From the NCBI GenBank assembly GCA_020205615.1, contig CM035173.1, positions 53,765,300 through 53,829,299 on the forward strand: DNA of 64,000 nucleotides, given 5' to 3'. This DNA comes from Panax quinquefolius (lineage: Eukaryota; Streptophyta; Magnoliopsida; Apiales; Araliaceae). The notes beneath the pieces are model-generated. The model was not told where the DNA came from, searched no databases, and worked only from the letters and a program-made list of their open reading frames with translations. Position numbers and translations under genes: made by a program. Below are positions 1 through 11,715 of this stretch, in pieces (positions within the stretch are counted from its first letter, which is position 1; each line of letters begins with the position of its first letter).

Positions 1-2550
1 AAGTTGAGATACTTGCATTCAATAAAGAGTAGGGTTCGAATACTTGCACATAAATAATATATGAGAAGGTTCAAGGAACTTGCCTTAAGCGTAGTTTACC
101 AATCTAAAGCTTATCAACACTTCAACGAACTAAGTTACCCTATTTATGTATATAAGTGTACTCATACATGATTGATCATATAAATTCTATTTCTATCTTA
201 GTAACACAATGAGATGTCACATTAGTATGTTATCACATCTTATAGTTACATAACCACCATTGACTTAGTTTTAAGAAAATATGTAAAAATTCTTTAGGTT
301 CTAAATCCCACATAGCCATTTCATGCTTTAACACTTTAAACATCATTATAATCATTTATTATGACTTAAAGTAGTATTATATACAAGTTGCATGACTTAG
401 ATCACAAGCAAAACAATCAGGTCAAACTGTAGGAGGGCGTAGGCAGAAATTTAGATTAGGCTTGGGGACGATGCAAATTCTTGTACTGTCCCCAGCCGGA
501 CTCCAGTTGAGCTTTTTCTCTCCTGGTTTCATTCCACTTTTTAGCATACCTAGACATTAACACATAGCATGCACACATGTTAAAGGGTTTTGTATTCTTT
601 TACGACCATTCAAAGTTCACCTTTATGCGTGATGGTTTTAACTTAGAATTTCTAAGGAATTAATGTCAAAGGTCATGAAATAACAAGGCCTACTATATTA
701 ACCATGTATTCATATGAGGAGATCATATAATCTGTCTTATGCGTGCTCGCAAGTATTCACATCATTTAGGCATAGCTAGCATCATTTATCACTTTTAAAA
801 CATGCCTAAGCTCATGCTTGATTAACTAACATTATGTCTAACAAGGTGAGTGTACTTATGGGTCATGTTTGGAGACAAAAAGAGCATAAACATGCCATCT
901 TAAATGTCCAAAATATAACTACACATTGTATATAACTATTAGTTTGTAGAATGACTGAGTTTGCATTTGAAATCCTTTTTAACCAAACCAATGCAATCTA
1001 GCACATACGAAGCATCTTAAAATCACATTTCATGTGTAGGTAGGTCATGTATACATGCTAACCAACTCTAAACATGATTAACTCGGTATTCATAGATATT
1101 AGTTTTCACTATGTCAAGTTTTCCTTTAAAGAGTCATTTAACCCAAAGCCTAAACAAGTTGGACATAAGCAAAGGAATATTAAATCACGAATCATGCTCA
1201 TTAATGCTCATAACTAAGTCATATATGTATGCTATATCGAGTTCAGAATTTGTAATATACAAGTTTCATTAAAGTTTGTTTTTTTAAAACTATAAGTTTT
1301 CTTTATAAAACTTCTACTAAATCATGTTAAAGCAACTCATTATGAGTAAGGTGACTTTGAACCACATGTCATATCTGTTTCCATGTATAACTAAGTCTAT
1401 ATTGCATGTTAAAAGCACCATATAACAAATAAAACAAGAATCTGGTTCTAGGGAAGTAGCAGATTGTGCCGCCAAAGAGTATTAAATTGGCAAGCATTGC
1501 TGCCTTCTGACGTAACAGGAAAGGCTCTGCTTCTGCAGAATTTCAAACCCAAATCTAATTTTCTCCATTCTAAGCATGCTTAAACTTATTCATATTAGTT
1601 CCATACATGCATATAAACTTTAGTATACATGTTGACATTCATACATCATTCAATTAACAAGTAATTTCAAGAATTTCTAAGAATTATCTAAAATAAGAAC
1701 ATATTTAATGAAATTACCTCTTGAAGCTAAATTGTCAATCCCTTACTTCAACTGTATGATTGCTCCTTCAATCTTCACACACAATTGTAACTCACCCTCT
1801 CTAACGGACTTTAACCAAAAAAAATTGAGCAACAAATCTGAGAATGAGGATGGATCTATATATAGAGAAATTACGGACCAAATTTGGGTTTTGTCCAGGG
1901 AATTAACCTAGCAGGAAGAAGAAGAAAATGGTGGGAAAAGAGAAGTTGGTGGAATATTTGTTACTGTTGCATCACAACCATTCTTAACCATCATTTCCAG
2001 TCTACTAAGAGTTGACAAGAAGAAGGAAAAGACTAGGCTTAGGCCATTTTCTATACACGGTAATTGAATGAAATAGAACTAAGAAATTGGGACAACCAAC
2101 TTGGTTACTCAGCCTTTGTAAAATATGGACCAATATACTTAGGTTTTTGTTTCCTTTTTGGCTTTATAAATGTATTTTAATGAGTTAATGTTATTATATA
2201 ATGAAAAGTTGGGGGTTATATGCACATAATCATATAATTCATGTACATTGAGTTTACTTAAAATAATATTTAATTTGGGTAGAATATAATTCAGTTGGGT
2301 ATTATTAACCCATTATTATACACCCAAATATTAAACATAAAATATTTATTAAATTTAATCTTTCTTCAGAAATTATGATATGCACAATTAATTAAATCTC
2401 CATGCATTAGAATGCCACACATGGTTATATTTTGCTACTCAGTAAATTATACCATTCAATTTCCTTTTACCATATGATTTTAATAATGTCACATATTGTA
2501 ATAATGTTCCATCTTGTATCCAAAGCAATTAAATAATTTTTTCCAGGATT
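1..2550 (-). repeat. Diverged Tekay-type LTR-like remnant
   Basis: Non-coding, A+T-rich. Short phrases match the LTRs of element B, for example 'aacttgccttaagcgtag' near 77 against 'aacttgcctcaagcgtaag' near 20406. A minus-strand TATA-like run lies at about 1854-1865, and a minus-strand AG/GTAAT donor-like site near 1715 has the same spacing as in elements B and D. I could not find the LTR ends, a primer site or a target duplication. The assignment rests on order of motifs rather than strong identity. The 67-codon reading frame at 1708-1911 looks accidental. Confidence 0.35.
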
Positions 2551-2976
2551 GGCCATCAAGGCGTTAGATTTACCTTGGTTTTGTATTGCAAGAAGAAGGG
2601 CACACTATGCTGGCCGTCTAAGGCGCTTTCAAACCAAGCTTAGCTATTGTCAGTTCCAGTTTATACCACTAATGTAGTTTCACATAATACATAATTGATC
2701 CCAAATTGATAACACCAACTAATTAGACACTTTATTTAATTATTCCTTCATTAATTTATTTAAATGATCACTTAGTCCATTCTCATACCGCACAAGGCAT
2801 ACCGCATAAGCTTATATTAAGCTTTTCATTATTCAACCACAATTCTTGATTATCAAACACTTAGTTTAATTTAACTGCATATTTACATCTCATGCTACAA
2901 GAATATATATCAAACACTTAGTTTAATTTAATTGCATATTTAAAGGGATCTAATCCATGACAACCAGTTGTCAGAA
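2551..2976. other. A+T-rich spacer without a gene
   Basis: No coding frame or known repeat family is visible. It contains a 57-bp-period tandem duplication and, at 2958-2973, a perfect inverted repeat (TGACAAC-CA-GTTGTCA) just before the palindrome array begins. It may include the end of the old host transposon. Confidence 0.5.
2851..2942. repeat. Tandem duplication, 57-bp period
   Basis: About 35 bases containing 'caaacacttagtttaattta' occur at 2851-2885 and again at 2908-2942 with one mismatch (aactgc against aattgc). The unit between them includes an ATATAT run. This is a simple local duplication. Confidence 0.85.
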
Positions 2977-3504
2977 CACTATTCATAGCAACCAAGTTAC
3001 AATATGTTGTAGCGGCTTAGTAATATTTTACATTAAAAAAAAACGAACTCTACATCTAGTAGCGGCTCTGTTTTTAACAACTCTTGACGAAAAATATAAC
3101 ACTTGCTACTACATGTACTGAAGCCGTTATTCGGTAAGCACCCACTACGTGTACTGAAGCCGCTATTCGGTAAACACCCAACATTTGAAGCAAGTTGTAT
3201 TCTTTATATCAAAAGTAAAGGGAAATTAATGGATTGTAATATTAAAAAAATAGAACCGCTATTACATGTAGCGGCTTGACAAATATGCATGTACTAGCAA
3301 GCCTTGCAAGTAGTAACAAGTAGTAACCTAAGCAAGTACAAGTATTATTATTATTATCAGACAACACTTTAATAAAAATAAAAATAAATATATTAATAAA
3401 TATAATAATAACAATATTCATATAAAAAATAAGCATAATTTAATGGAATGTAATATTAAAAAAAATAGGACCGCTACTACATGTAGAGGTTTGAAAAACA
3501 TTAA

Positions 3505-3549
<45 letters not shown>

Positions 3550-3567
3550 CATCAGACAACACTTTAA

Positions 3568-3599
<32 letters not shown>

Positions 3600-3775
3600 A
3601 TAATAATAATCCAACTTTATTATTATAATATATTATTATTATTATTATTAAATGAGCATTATATTAAAAAATAAGACCGTTACATTGTGTAGCGGCTTTC
3701 AACATAATATTGTTAACAATATAATAAAATTTAATAATAATAATATTGTTAAATTATTATTATAATATTGTTAAC

Positions 3776-3807
<32 letters not shown>

Positions 3808-4141
3808 TTGTTAACTATCTATTTTCATTACAGTGAACCGCTACTACATGTAGAGGCTTCATAAATTCCCTCGGTTCAACATGTTCTCATTTTTCAAGTG
3901 ATCTTATAATAATAATATTGTGAATAATAATAATCCCACTTTATTTTAATTATTGTTGTTGTTATTATTATTAAAGTAATATTATATTAAAATAAATGGG
4001 ACCAAATATTTTTTTTTATTGACAACTGTGAACTGCTACTACATGTGGCGACTTATCCAACCTCGTCAATTTTCCTCTTGTGTTGTGTTCAAGTGGTTCA
4101 AGTTTCAAGTGTTGTGTTCAAGTTTTAAATATAATCTTACT

Positions 4142-4192
<51 letters not shown>

Positions 4193-4464
4193 TTGTTAAT
4201 AATAATAATCTAACTTTATTTTTATTATTATTCTTATTATTATTATTATTAAAGTAATATTATATTATATTAAAAAAGACCGCTACATTGTGTAGCGGCT
4301 TTCATCTATCCTATTTGTCAAATTTTAATTATTAATAATATTATTATTATTAATCCCATTTTAATTATTAATATTAATATTATTATTATTATTATTATTT
4401 GTTAGTGGCATTAAGGAAAGTCGCTTGATGTAGTAGCAGTCTTTTATCTAATACTACTTTAGAG

Positions 4465-4524
<60 letters not shown>

Positions 4525-4664
4525 TTGTTAACTATGATAATCTCACTTTATTTTGGTTTTTTATTATTATTATTATTATTAAAAGTAGAATTATATTATA
4601 AAAAATTTGAGACCGCTACATTGTGTAGCGGCTTTCAACTCATTCCTTTGTCCCATTTTAATTA

Positions 4665-4716
<52 letters not shown>

Positions 4717-5010
4717 TAGTAAAATTATTATTATTATTATGTTAAAAAATAATATGACTGCTACATGGTGTATCGGTTTTGAAAAACACTTTTTGACTAC
4801 TTTTTTCAAGTCTTCTCGGGAACGAGCGTCAACAGTCAGAAGTCAGCTCGGAAGTCTCCTCGGGAACGAGCGCCAGCAATCACAAGTCATGTGGGAAGTC
4901 AGCAGTCACATGTCAGACTCGACAACAGTCACATGTCAGACTCGATTGTCATCAGTTGTCAGCGTTGGGAGTGGAATATTGTAGTGACCGCTACATATTG
5001 TAGCGGTTGT
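2977..5010. repeat. Palindrome/microsatellite array 1
   Basis: A 19-bp near-palindrome, CCGCTAC-N5-GTAGCGG, recurs with a conserved stem and variable centre. Clear copies start at 3256, 3471, 3677, 3838, 4033, 4280, 4613, 4758 and 4988. Degenerate or half copies lie near 3009, 3059 and 4421. Spacing is 140-250 bp. Several copies are preceded by a box close to GTAATATTATATTAAAA, and most are followed by GGCTTTC or GGCTTNA. The intervals are filled with long (ATT)n or (AAT)n tracts, for example about 3508-3549, 4145-4191 and 4468-4526. Arrays of this kind resemble the subterminal repeats that bind transposase in plant DNA transposons. A CACTA-like start (CACTATTCATAGC) lies at 2977, but no matching inverted end was found, so the superfamily is open. 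Confidence 0.85.
3108..3179 (+). repeat. 36-bp tandem duplication in array 1
   Basis: Two adjacent 36-bp units (3108-3143 and 3144-3179) differ at three positions. Each contains 'gtactgaagccg' and 'attcggtaa'. They look like a separate local expansion of a decayed palindrome unit. Confidence 0.9.
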
Positions 5011-5675
5011 CTCCTCCGACTATTTAACTCCCTTTTCCCTACCTCTTTTTCCTATATTGTTGTTGCTTCCTTCAAATAACCCTTTTTTCCTACCTCTTTT
5101 TCCCTACCTCTTTTTCCCATATTGTTACTCCTTCCTTCAGATACTATTATTTACTTACTTTCACCTTCAAACATACCACATTCAACCCACTACTTACTAC
5201 ATTCTGCCAAACCATTTGTAGCCATACGACGATTGAAGGAGGAAACTTTATACAACAATTTGTAGCGACGATTACTTTGTAAGAATTTTTTGTATTTATG
5301 TAATTTTATTATTGTCATTATTGTTATTGTTATTGTTATTGTTATTATTATTATAACAACTATTATTATTATTGTTATTATTATTATTATCATTACTTCC
5401 ATTATTAATATTATTATTATTATTATTGTTATAGAATATTATTAATGTTGTTGTTGTTAATATCATTGTTATTGTTATTTTTAATAATAATAGTAATAAT
5501 ATTAATATTAGTTATTATTGTCTTTCTTATTATTATTATTTCCATTATTAATATTATTTTTATTTTTTACTTTTATGTAATATTATTATTGTAATTATTA
5601 TTTTCAATATTCGTGTTATTATTATTATGAGTTTTATTATTAATAATGGATTAACGGTGTAATTTTAGGTCAAAG
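5011..5675 (+). promoter_or_regulatory. Leader between array 1 and PMD gene
   Basis: Directly after the last palindrome is a pyrimidine-rich stretch (repeated 'ccctacctctttttcc', 5031-5120) that resembles a plant 5' untranslated leader. It is followed by a degenerate ATT/GTT microsatellite (about 5300-5640). 'ctatttaac' near 5019 could be a TATA-like element. There is no coding frame. A promoter or leader role is inferred only from position upstream of the PMD start and from the similar layout after array 2. Confidence 0.35.
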
Positions 5676-6276
5676 ATGGACAGGTGAATTATGGGCCAAT
5701 TGACCAAAGTGTTCTCCATGATTAACAAAATCACGTCTCAGATGACGTATATAATGGGGATAAAAGGGGAAAATTATGCACAAGTCAATACACCGAACAA
5801 AAATACAATCAATGAAACTTGACCAAAGAACAAAAAATTCTTTTAGATAAAAGTGGGTTTGGAAATTTTCAATTTTGAGGGGTTATACCCCAAACTAACC
5901 TTAGTTTGATATCTGCCCTAATGGAAGGATGGCGACCGGAGACCAGTACATTTCATTTAAATGGGGGAGAAGTAACAATAACGTTAGAGGATGTTCACTT
6001 TATTTTAGGGTTACTAGTGGTGGGCAAACCCTTAACTTGTCCCCTATTTGACACCCCTTGACTTATTTTATAGATTGTTTTGGAGATGAATTAGCTGCTG
6101 AATTTGTTAGCTCAAAAAAATGAAGTGCAATTTCATTAGTATAGTTGCACAAACATTTTAATAATTGTCCTGAGAAAGCAAGTAAGGATGTAGTAGGTAG
6201 TCACACAAAGGCCTAAATGTTGTGGTTGTGTGGGGCAATATTATTCCCAACTAGAAATAAAAATAGTGTGCACCCA

Positions 6277-6278
<2 letters not shown>

Positions 6279-6318
<40 letters not shown>
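6279..6318. repeat. (AT)20 microsatellite
   Basis: Twenty uninterrupted AT units lie inside the PMD pseudogene, between residues matching 'NSVHP' and 'SFIANAKD'. An expansion inside what was coding sequence fits a gene no longer under selection. Confidence 0.98.
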
Positions 6319-6321
<3 letters not shown>

Positions 6322-7342
6322 TTTTATTGCCAACGCTAAAGATTGTGTTACGTACTCCTAGGGGCGGCATTGTTAGGATATTTGTATAGAGCTTTATACA
6401 CTGCTAGTAGAAAATGAGTTAAATATATTAATGGGTGTGTCACACTATTACAAATTTGAGCCTATGAGCGTGTACATATTGGACGATCAAACCCTTGGCC
6501 ATAATCAGATTTTTGGTTACCTAGGGCCTTAGCATGGGCATATTATAGAACTTACAGTTACCCTAGGAAAAGAAAGAATTACCATCACCATTTGTCATTT
6601 TTGTTGAGGGGAGTTAGATATTGAGTCTATGTGGGAGGTGGTTTGGCGGCATGAAGTGGGATGATAAACTAAGTGCATTTAAATTTGAAGGGAGGCTGTT
6701 GGGATCTGGTAGGGTCCCATTGATCAACTTTGATATTGTGGAATTCCAGATGTCGGACCGTGTTATGAGACAGTTTGGGTTCATGCAAGGCATACCATTA
6801 CCGGCCAAAAACCATAGAGACCTAAGGAAAGAATTTTTTTTTAAAATTTATTGATATCGAGGATTGCACGACCTTGAAACGGGAGTACATCTTGCTGTGG
6901 GAGACATACATGGATCATCTCAAAGGACAGCAGTGTGAAATTTCTAATTACGTGTCACAAGATGATTACATGGCCTGGTATAGAAAAATAACTCGTTGGA
7001 AAATTCATTGACCTCTACGGGGAAGGGATCTAGACAATACTTATGAGCATCGGGCCATTTACAGTCAACATCACCTTATTCAAATGGTACACAATTATCA
7101 GTTGGTTTATTTTTTGACATTGTATTATATATTTAATATTACATTTATTGATATTATTTACTTTTCCTAATATTTGCTTGTTTTCATCTTACATGACATG
7201 TGGAGAGTGAAAAATCATTACTAGATAAATTTGCAGCATTTACTTAGATGCCTCCCGAGTATTGTGTGGGGAAACAAAATAGGGATCTCCAGTACAATAT
7301 TTACAACTTTGAAGCACGAGGGAAAAAAATCCCGTAGCAAGG

Positions 7343-7347
7343 GGGTC
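7343..7347. other. Target-site duplication of element A (left copy)
   Basis: GGGTC at 7343-7347 is repeated exactly at 17587-17591, flanking the TG...CA ends of element A. A 5-bp duplication is typical of Ty3/gypsy integration. It shows that A inserted into the PMD gene as one event without later end rearrangement. Confidence 0.95.
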
Positions 7348-10060
7348 TGTGACGCCCCCAAAATAGGTATACATCACCCATCTTGAGTCGCCAAATTTAT
7401 GGTACAAAATACAAATACAAACTTAATTATACAACCGTCGTGTAATATACGACAAAACATAGCTGAGAGTTTAAACAGGAATATTGCCTTCTAGACAATA
7501 TCCACTCTCAAATAGAGTCCTCATTACATTTATTGTCACACTATTTTATAGAATAGTGAGGACTACTAATACACCATCTCGGACCATCACTCCGTTCCCC
7601 GACTAGTCCCGGCTACGTTTTCATTTCCTGAAGAGAACAATGAAAGAAAAAAGGTGAGCTTAACTAGCCCAATAAGAAATATTATGACTAAGATAATGCA
7701 GAATAAATTATCATTAGTCTTCAACAATGTTAAACTGATAAAATACAATAGACATCAAGTTTAACTGCAGCGAAATAAACAATCCATTAGAAGAGTCAAG
7801 TAGAGCATGATATCTACTATCTTCTATGATTTAAAATGTTTTCATCAATTTTTATCATTTGAGATTCAACAATAAATAAACCACATTATCGAATCATCCC
7901 TGCACTATGGGCCAAGGATATTCATTAAATCATCAATGGTCATGACTATACCGAATAATCCGTAGTCATAATCATACCAAAAACTGTCCATCTATGCACT
8001 ACAGGCCACTGAGGACTTTTACCACATCATTTATAACATTACAGGTCATGATTATACCAATGATACACGTCATAATCATCTGAGAGTCCATCTATGCACG
8101 TAAGCCAAAGATGACTTTCATCACAATATAAGCATGAGGATGATGACAATGATATAATAATTCAATAAAACAAGTTCAAGAATAAATTTTAAAGATTTAT
8201 AAGTTAATTTATCCTAAAATCAATAATGTCCAAATTGTCAACATGATACTGCTTTGTGGAGAAAAATTTAAGAATGCTTAGAAGAATATTTTCATGAAAA
8301 GATACTGGATGAAGCACAAATATCCAGGATATTCTACTAATTTCATGGAGTATAGAAGTCAAAACTTTAACCAACTGAGTATAATAAAATATATGAAACT
8401 GCAAATGGATTTTCACCCCCCATGCGGTAATCCACGTAGATAGATCATTTCAACAATTTAATAAGGAATGAATACGAAGGATCATTCACCATGCATGTGG
8501 TAATCCACATAGACAAGTTATTCCAACAGAATAATAGAGAATGGAATAACAGAAGAATTAACTAGGCATGCGATAGACCGCACAGACAAGTTATTCCAAC
8601 AGAATAATAAAGAATGGAATAACAGAAGAATTTCACCATGTATGTGGTACTTCGCATAGATAGGTTATTCCAATATAATAATAAAGAATGGAATAACAAC
8701 CCTTACGAGTGTTGAAAGAAAATAACTCTCTTCATGAATACGAAAGAATAATACCCCTTACCTTAGAAGAAACTGGATATTGGAATAGTGAGGTAGCAGA
8801 CTTCTCTTCTTCTTTCTCTGAATAATTTCTCTCTATAATAATTGCTCTAAAGGTTTAGTGAATTGGTGAAAAATGAAGGAAGAATGAGCTTCTATTTATA
8901 GGAAAATATAGTTTCAATAATTGCACGTTTTGGGGCTCGAAATATTTCAGTACAATACCTTCAACTTTTATTTCATTGTTAATTTAGTCCTGCAAGTATT
9001 ATCAAACTTCCACCACCTCCCCTAATAGTAAATCATGTGAATTAATAGTTCATTCATGTGACTCAATAGTATAATCATGTGAAAAAACTAATTACGATAT
9101 AGTACCTTCAACTATACCTCCATTTTTAATTTAGTCATGCAAGTATTATCAATCTTGCACCAACTCCCCTAATTGTAAATCATGTGAATCAATAGTACAC
9201 ACATGTGAACACATAGTTATAAGCATGTGAATTAATAGCAATTAATTGCTCATTTATCCGGTTAAATACCCAGTTGGTCAATATAACCTCCAGACATTAA
9301 TTATTATCGAAATATATGTCGATTTCTACTAACACTAATAATTCTCACACAATAAAATTATCAATTTCATCTTTAATCAACACGACTTATTCATCATTAA
9401 TATTATAACTCACAATATTTAACAACCAGGTCGTTCCCAGGAAAGAGAGGGCTTTCCAATAAAGATTTCTCCCTATTGGCGCGCAATTAGGTGACCAAAC
9501 CTCATTGGCAAAACTTCTAGACATTGTCAATATTGCAAATAATAATATGAATAACTTTTCCGTCTTAATTATTGATTTAATAATATAACATATTATGTAG
9601 ATGATACTGTGACAATAATTGAATCAATAATATGAGAGATATGATGCAGCAATTACTGTTGCAATAATTGAGTATAACTGAGTGACTTCTCATGTAAGCA
9701 TCAATAATCAATACCGTGTGCTACTATGCAACCACGCGTATTATTGTACTTTTACTACCGGGTAGTTCAGCAGTTTTAACGGTAACACTTCCGCCGTTAT
9801 TTTTATAAAAATAATTCTTTCATTTTCTAACTACAACAATACTTCTGTTGTGGCGTCCACCAATGATTGTGCCATCGTACGAATATTCCCTATTAAAATG
9901 AATATTCCCTGACCAATCGAATATTATATAACCACTTGCTTACTTTGCAAAATTTGTAAATATTACCCACAACTATAACATTATATCAAATTCACATCAT
10001 AATATTCAAAAATATATTTTGAGAAAATTATTCTTTATTCATTAAAGTTGGCGTCTTACA
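7348..10060 (-). repeat. Element A 3' LTR
   Basis: 2713 bp, with ends TGTGACGCCCCC and GTCTTACA on the plus strand. It contains a minus-strand TATA box (8893-8901), a conserved U3 hairpin pair (about 9440-9480), four copies of an imperfect 'ggaataac' minisatellite (8433-8705), and splice-like sites at 8761 (donor) and 7628 (acceptor). It pairs with the LTR at 14888-17586. Confidence 0.95.
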
Positions 10061-10075
10061 ACCTCCCCTTCTTAT
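10061..10075 (-). other. Element A polypurine tract
   Basis: On the minus strand AAGAAGGGGAGGT abuts the 3' LTR. This is the expected primer for plus-strand DNA synthesis, and it confirms the orientation. Confidence 0.9.
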
Positions 10076-11679
10076 GAAATTTTGTCCTCGAAATTAGGGT
10101 ACGTACCTGGTATATCGAAGAGGTGAGGATATCTTGACTTCATCTCAGATTCTAACTCCCAGGTCATTTCTTCCACATCGTGGTTTCTCCACAAAACTTT
10201 GACTTGTGGTATTATCTTGGAGCGTAGAATATGATCCTTCTTATCCAAGATTTTAACAGGTAACTCTTCATACGTTAAATCTTCCTCTATCACGTCTGGT
10301 TCTAATTCAATAATGTGGTTCGGGTCTCTCACATATTTACGTAACATGGATATGTAGAAAACGTTATGAACACGAGACATACTTGGTGGTAAGGCGAGTC
10401 TATAGGCCACAGTTCCTACTCGATCGAGGATTAAAAATGGGACAATGAATCGAGGATTGAGCTTTCCTCTCTTTCCAAATCTCGTAACTCCTTTCCATGG
10501 AGCAACACGTAACAACACATGATCTTCAATATTGAATTCCAAGTCTTTTCGATGAAGATCAGCATAACTCTTTTGTCGATCTTGTGAGGTTTATATACGT
10601 TGTCGAATCGTTTGAATCTTTTTCGTAGTCATACGTACCAACTCCGGTCCTAACAACGTTGCTTCACCCACCTTATCCCAGCGTACTGGAGAACGACACT
10701 TTTTTCCATACAACTCCTCAAATGGAGCCATGCCAATACTTGCTTGGTAACTATTGTTCTAAGAAAACTCCAACAATGGTAAGAACTTGTCCCAACTTCC
10801 CTTGAAGTCAAGGACACAAATTCTTAATAAATATTCAAGAGTTTGAATATTCCTTTCCGACTGCCCATCCGTTTGAGGATGATATGCCGAACTAAATCGT
10901 AAATTCGTGCCCATAGCTTTTTGTAAACTAACCCAAAATCATGAAGTGAATCTTGGGTCTCGATCAGAAACTATGGATACTAGCATACCATGCAATCTTA
11001 CAATCTCATTTATGTACATACTAGCAAGACGTTCAAGTGTATAAGTTTCTCGTATCGATAAGAAATGAGCAGACATGGTCAATTTATCAACAATGACCCA
11101 AATCGCATCTATGCCTTGAGAAACCTTGGGAAGACCAGTAACGAAATCTATGGTAATGTGCTCCCACTTTCATTTTGGAATTTCAAGTGGTTGCAATGGA
11201 CCTTTTGGCACTTGATGCTCCACCTTGACTCGTTGAAAAGTTAGACACCTTGAGATAAACCCCGCTATCTCTCTCTTCATATTGCTCCAACAAAATGTAT
11301 GTCAAAGATCACGATACATTTTGGTACTCCCAAGATGGATTGCAAACGGTGTGTTGTGCGCCTCCATCATGATTTTATACTTCAAGTCAGAATCGTTAGG
11401 AACACAAAGTCTGGAGTTGACTCGAAGTATTCCTTCTTCATTGATTCTTGCTTCCAGAATAGCACCTTCTTGCACTTTCTTCCTGATACGCATCAGCTCC
11501 AGGTCTATAGCTTGAGCAGCTTTAACTTTATTAATTAAAGTCGGTTCTACTCGTATATTTGTCATCATCACATGGGTCCCTGGAGTCTTTAACTCTATCT
11601 CCATCCTCCGTAAGTCATACAAAATGGGTCTTTGCGTTGACAATATTGCACTCTTACCCGCATATGATCTTCTACTCAA
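10072..11679 (-). pseudogene. Element A integrase with C-terminal chromodomain
   Basis: All in one frame with the RT upstream, interrupted by several in-frame stops. The N-terminal HHCC region (about 11400-11220) keeps its histidines, but the second cysteine is changed (RCLTFQRV where relatives have RCLTCQRV). The catalytic core keeps all three acidic residues: IDFVTG near 11150, VSDRDPRF near 10960 and GQSERNIQ near 10865. The last 156 codons (10542-10072) are open. They include the GPF/GPY-like region and the chromodomain-like tail VKVLWRNHDVEEMTWE (about 10200-10150), thought in this lineage to guide insertion to chromatin marks. One stop falls right after the HHCC histidine region, one before the core, one after VSDRDPRF, one in the YNN region and one just upstream of the open tail. 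Product function is clear by family; the copy is inactive. Confidence 0.9.
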
Positions 11680-11715
11680 TGCGTTAGCTACTACATTTGT
11701 TTTTCTAGGATGGTA

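Larger units (their letters stand above)
5676..7347 (+). pseudogene. Plant mobile domain (PMD) protein, 5' part, broken
   Basis: The conceptual translation, read across several frameshifts, gives the ordered hallmarks of the plant mobile domain family (aminotransferase-like PMD, the MAIN/MAIL relatives often carried by transposons). GPIDQSVLHD lies near 5690, then SLISALMEGWRPETSTFHL and EVTITLEDVHFILGL at about 5900-6015, NPWP-type residues near 6490, VPLINFDIVEFQMSDRVMRQ at about 6715-6770, and YMAWYRKITRW near 6968-7000. The likely start ATG at 5676 is followed by a one-base loss. More stops and frameshifts follow, and an (AT)20 tract interrupts it. A possible intron spans 7087-7236, with a donor at AATG/GTACAC and an acceptor at TTTGCAG. 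The gene is then cut at 7347 by element A and resumes at 17592. The family is clear; the ancestral function and host transposon type are not. Some databases call such genes 'serine/threonine phosphatase 7 long form', but no phosphatase domain is present. Confidence 0.82.

Noticed and set aside
2977..2993. CACTA-type terminal repeat of the old element
   Set aside because: CACTATTCATAGC fits a CACTA start, but I found no matching inverted end with a 3-bp duplication. 'gaattagtg' near 39878 is too weak.
4607..4984. Open frame of 125 codons with long poly-Asn and poly-Ile runs
   Set aside because: It is a translation of the (AAT)n/(ATT)n microsatellite and palindrome sites. The similar frames at 3443-3628, 4019-4213, 4591-4809 and 17943-18242 have the same origin.
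2977..5010. Regularly spaced short palindromes resembling a CRISPR array
   Set aside because: Spacing is irregular, the intervals are microsatellites rather than unique spacers, the repeats are diverged, and the DNA is plant nuclear.
6614..6808. Minus-strand frame opposite the PMD domain
   Set aside because: It is the antisense shadow of the plus-strand PMD segment (6621-6854), which carries the family motifs.
5676..7347. 'Serine/threonine-protein phosphatase 7 long form' as the name for the PMD gene
   Set aside because: This label is common for PMD proteins in databases, but no phosphatase motif is present. The plant mobile domain is what the sequence shows.
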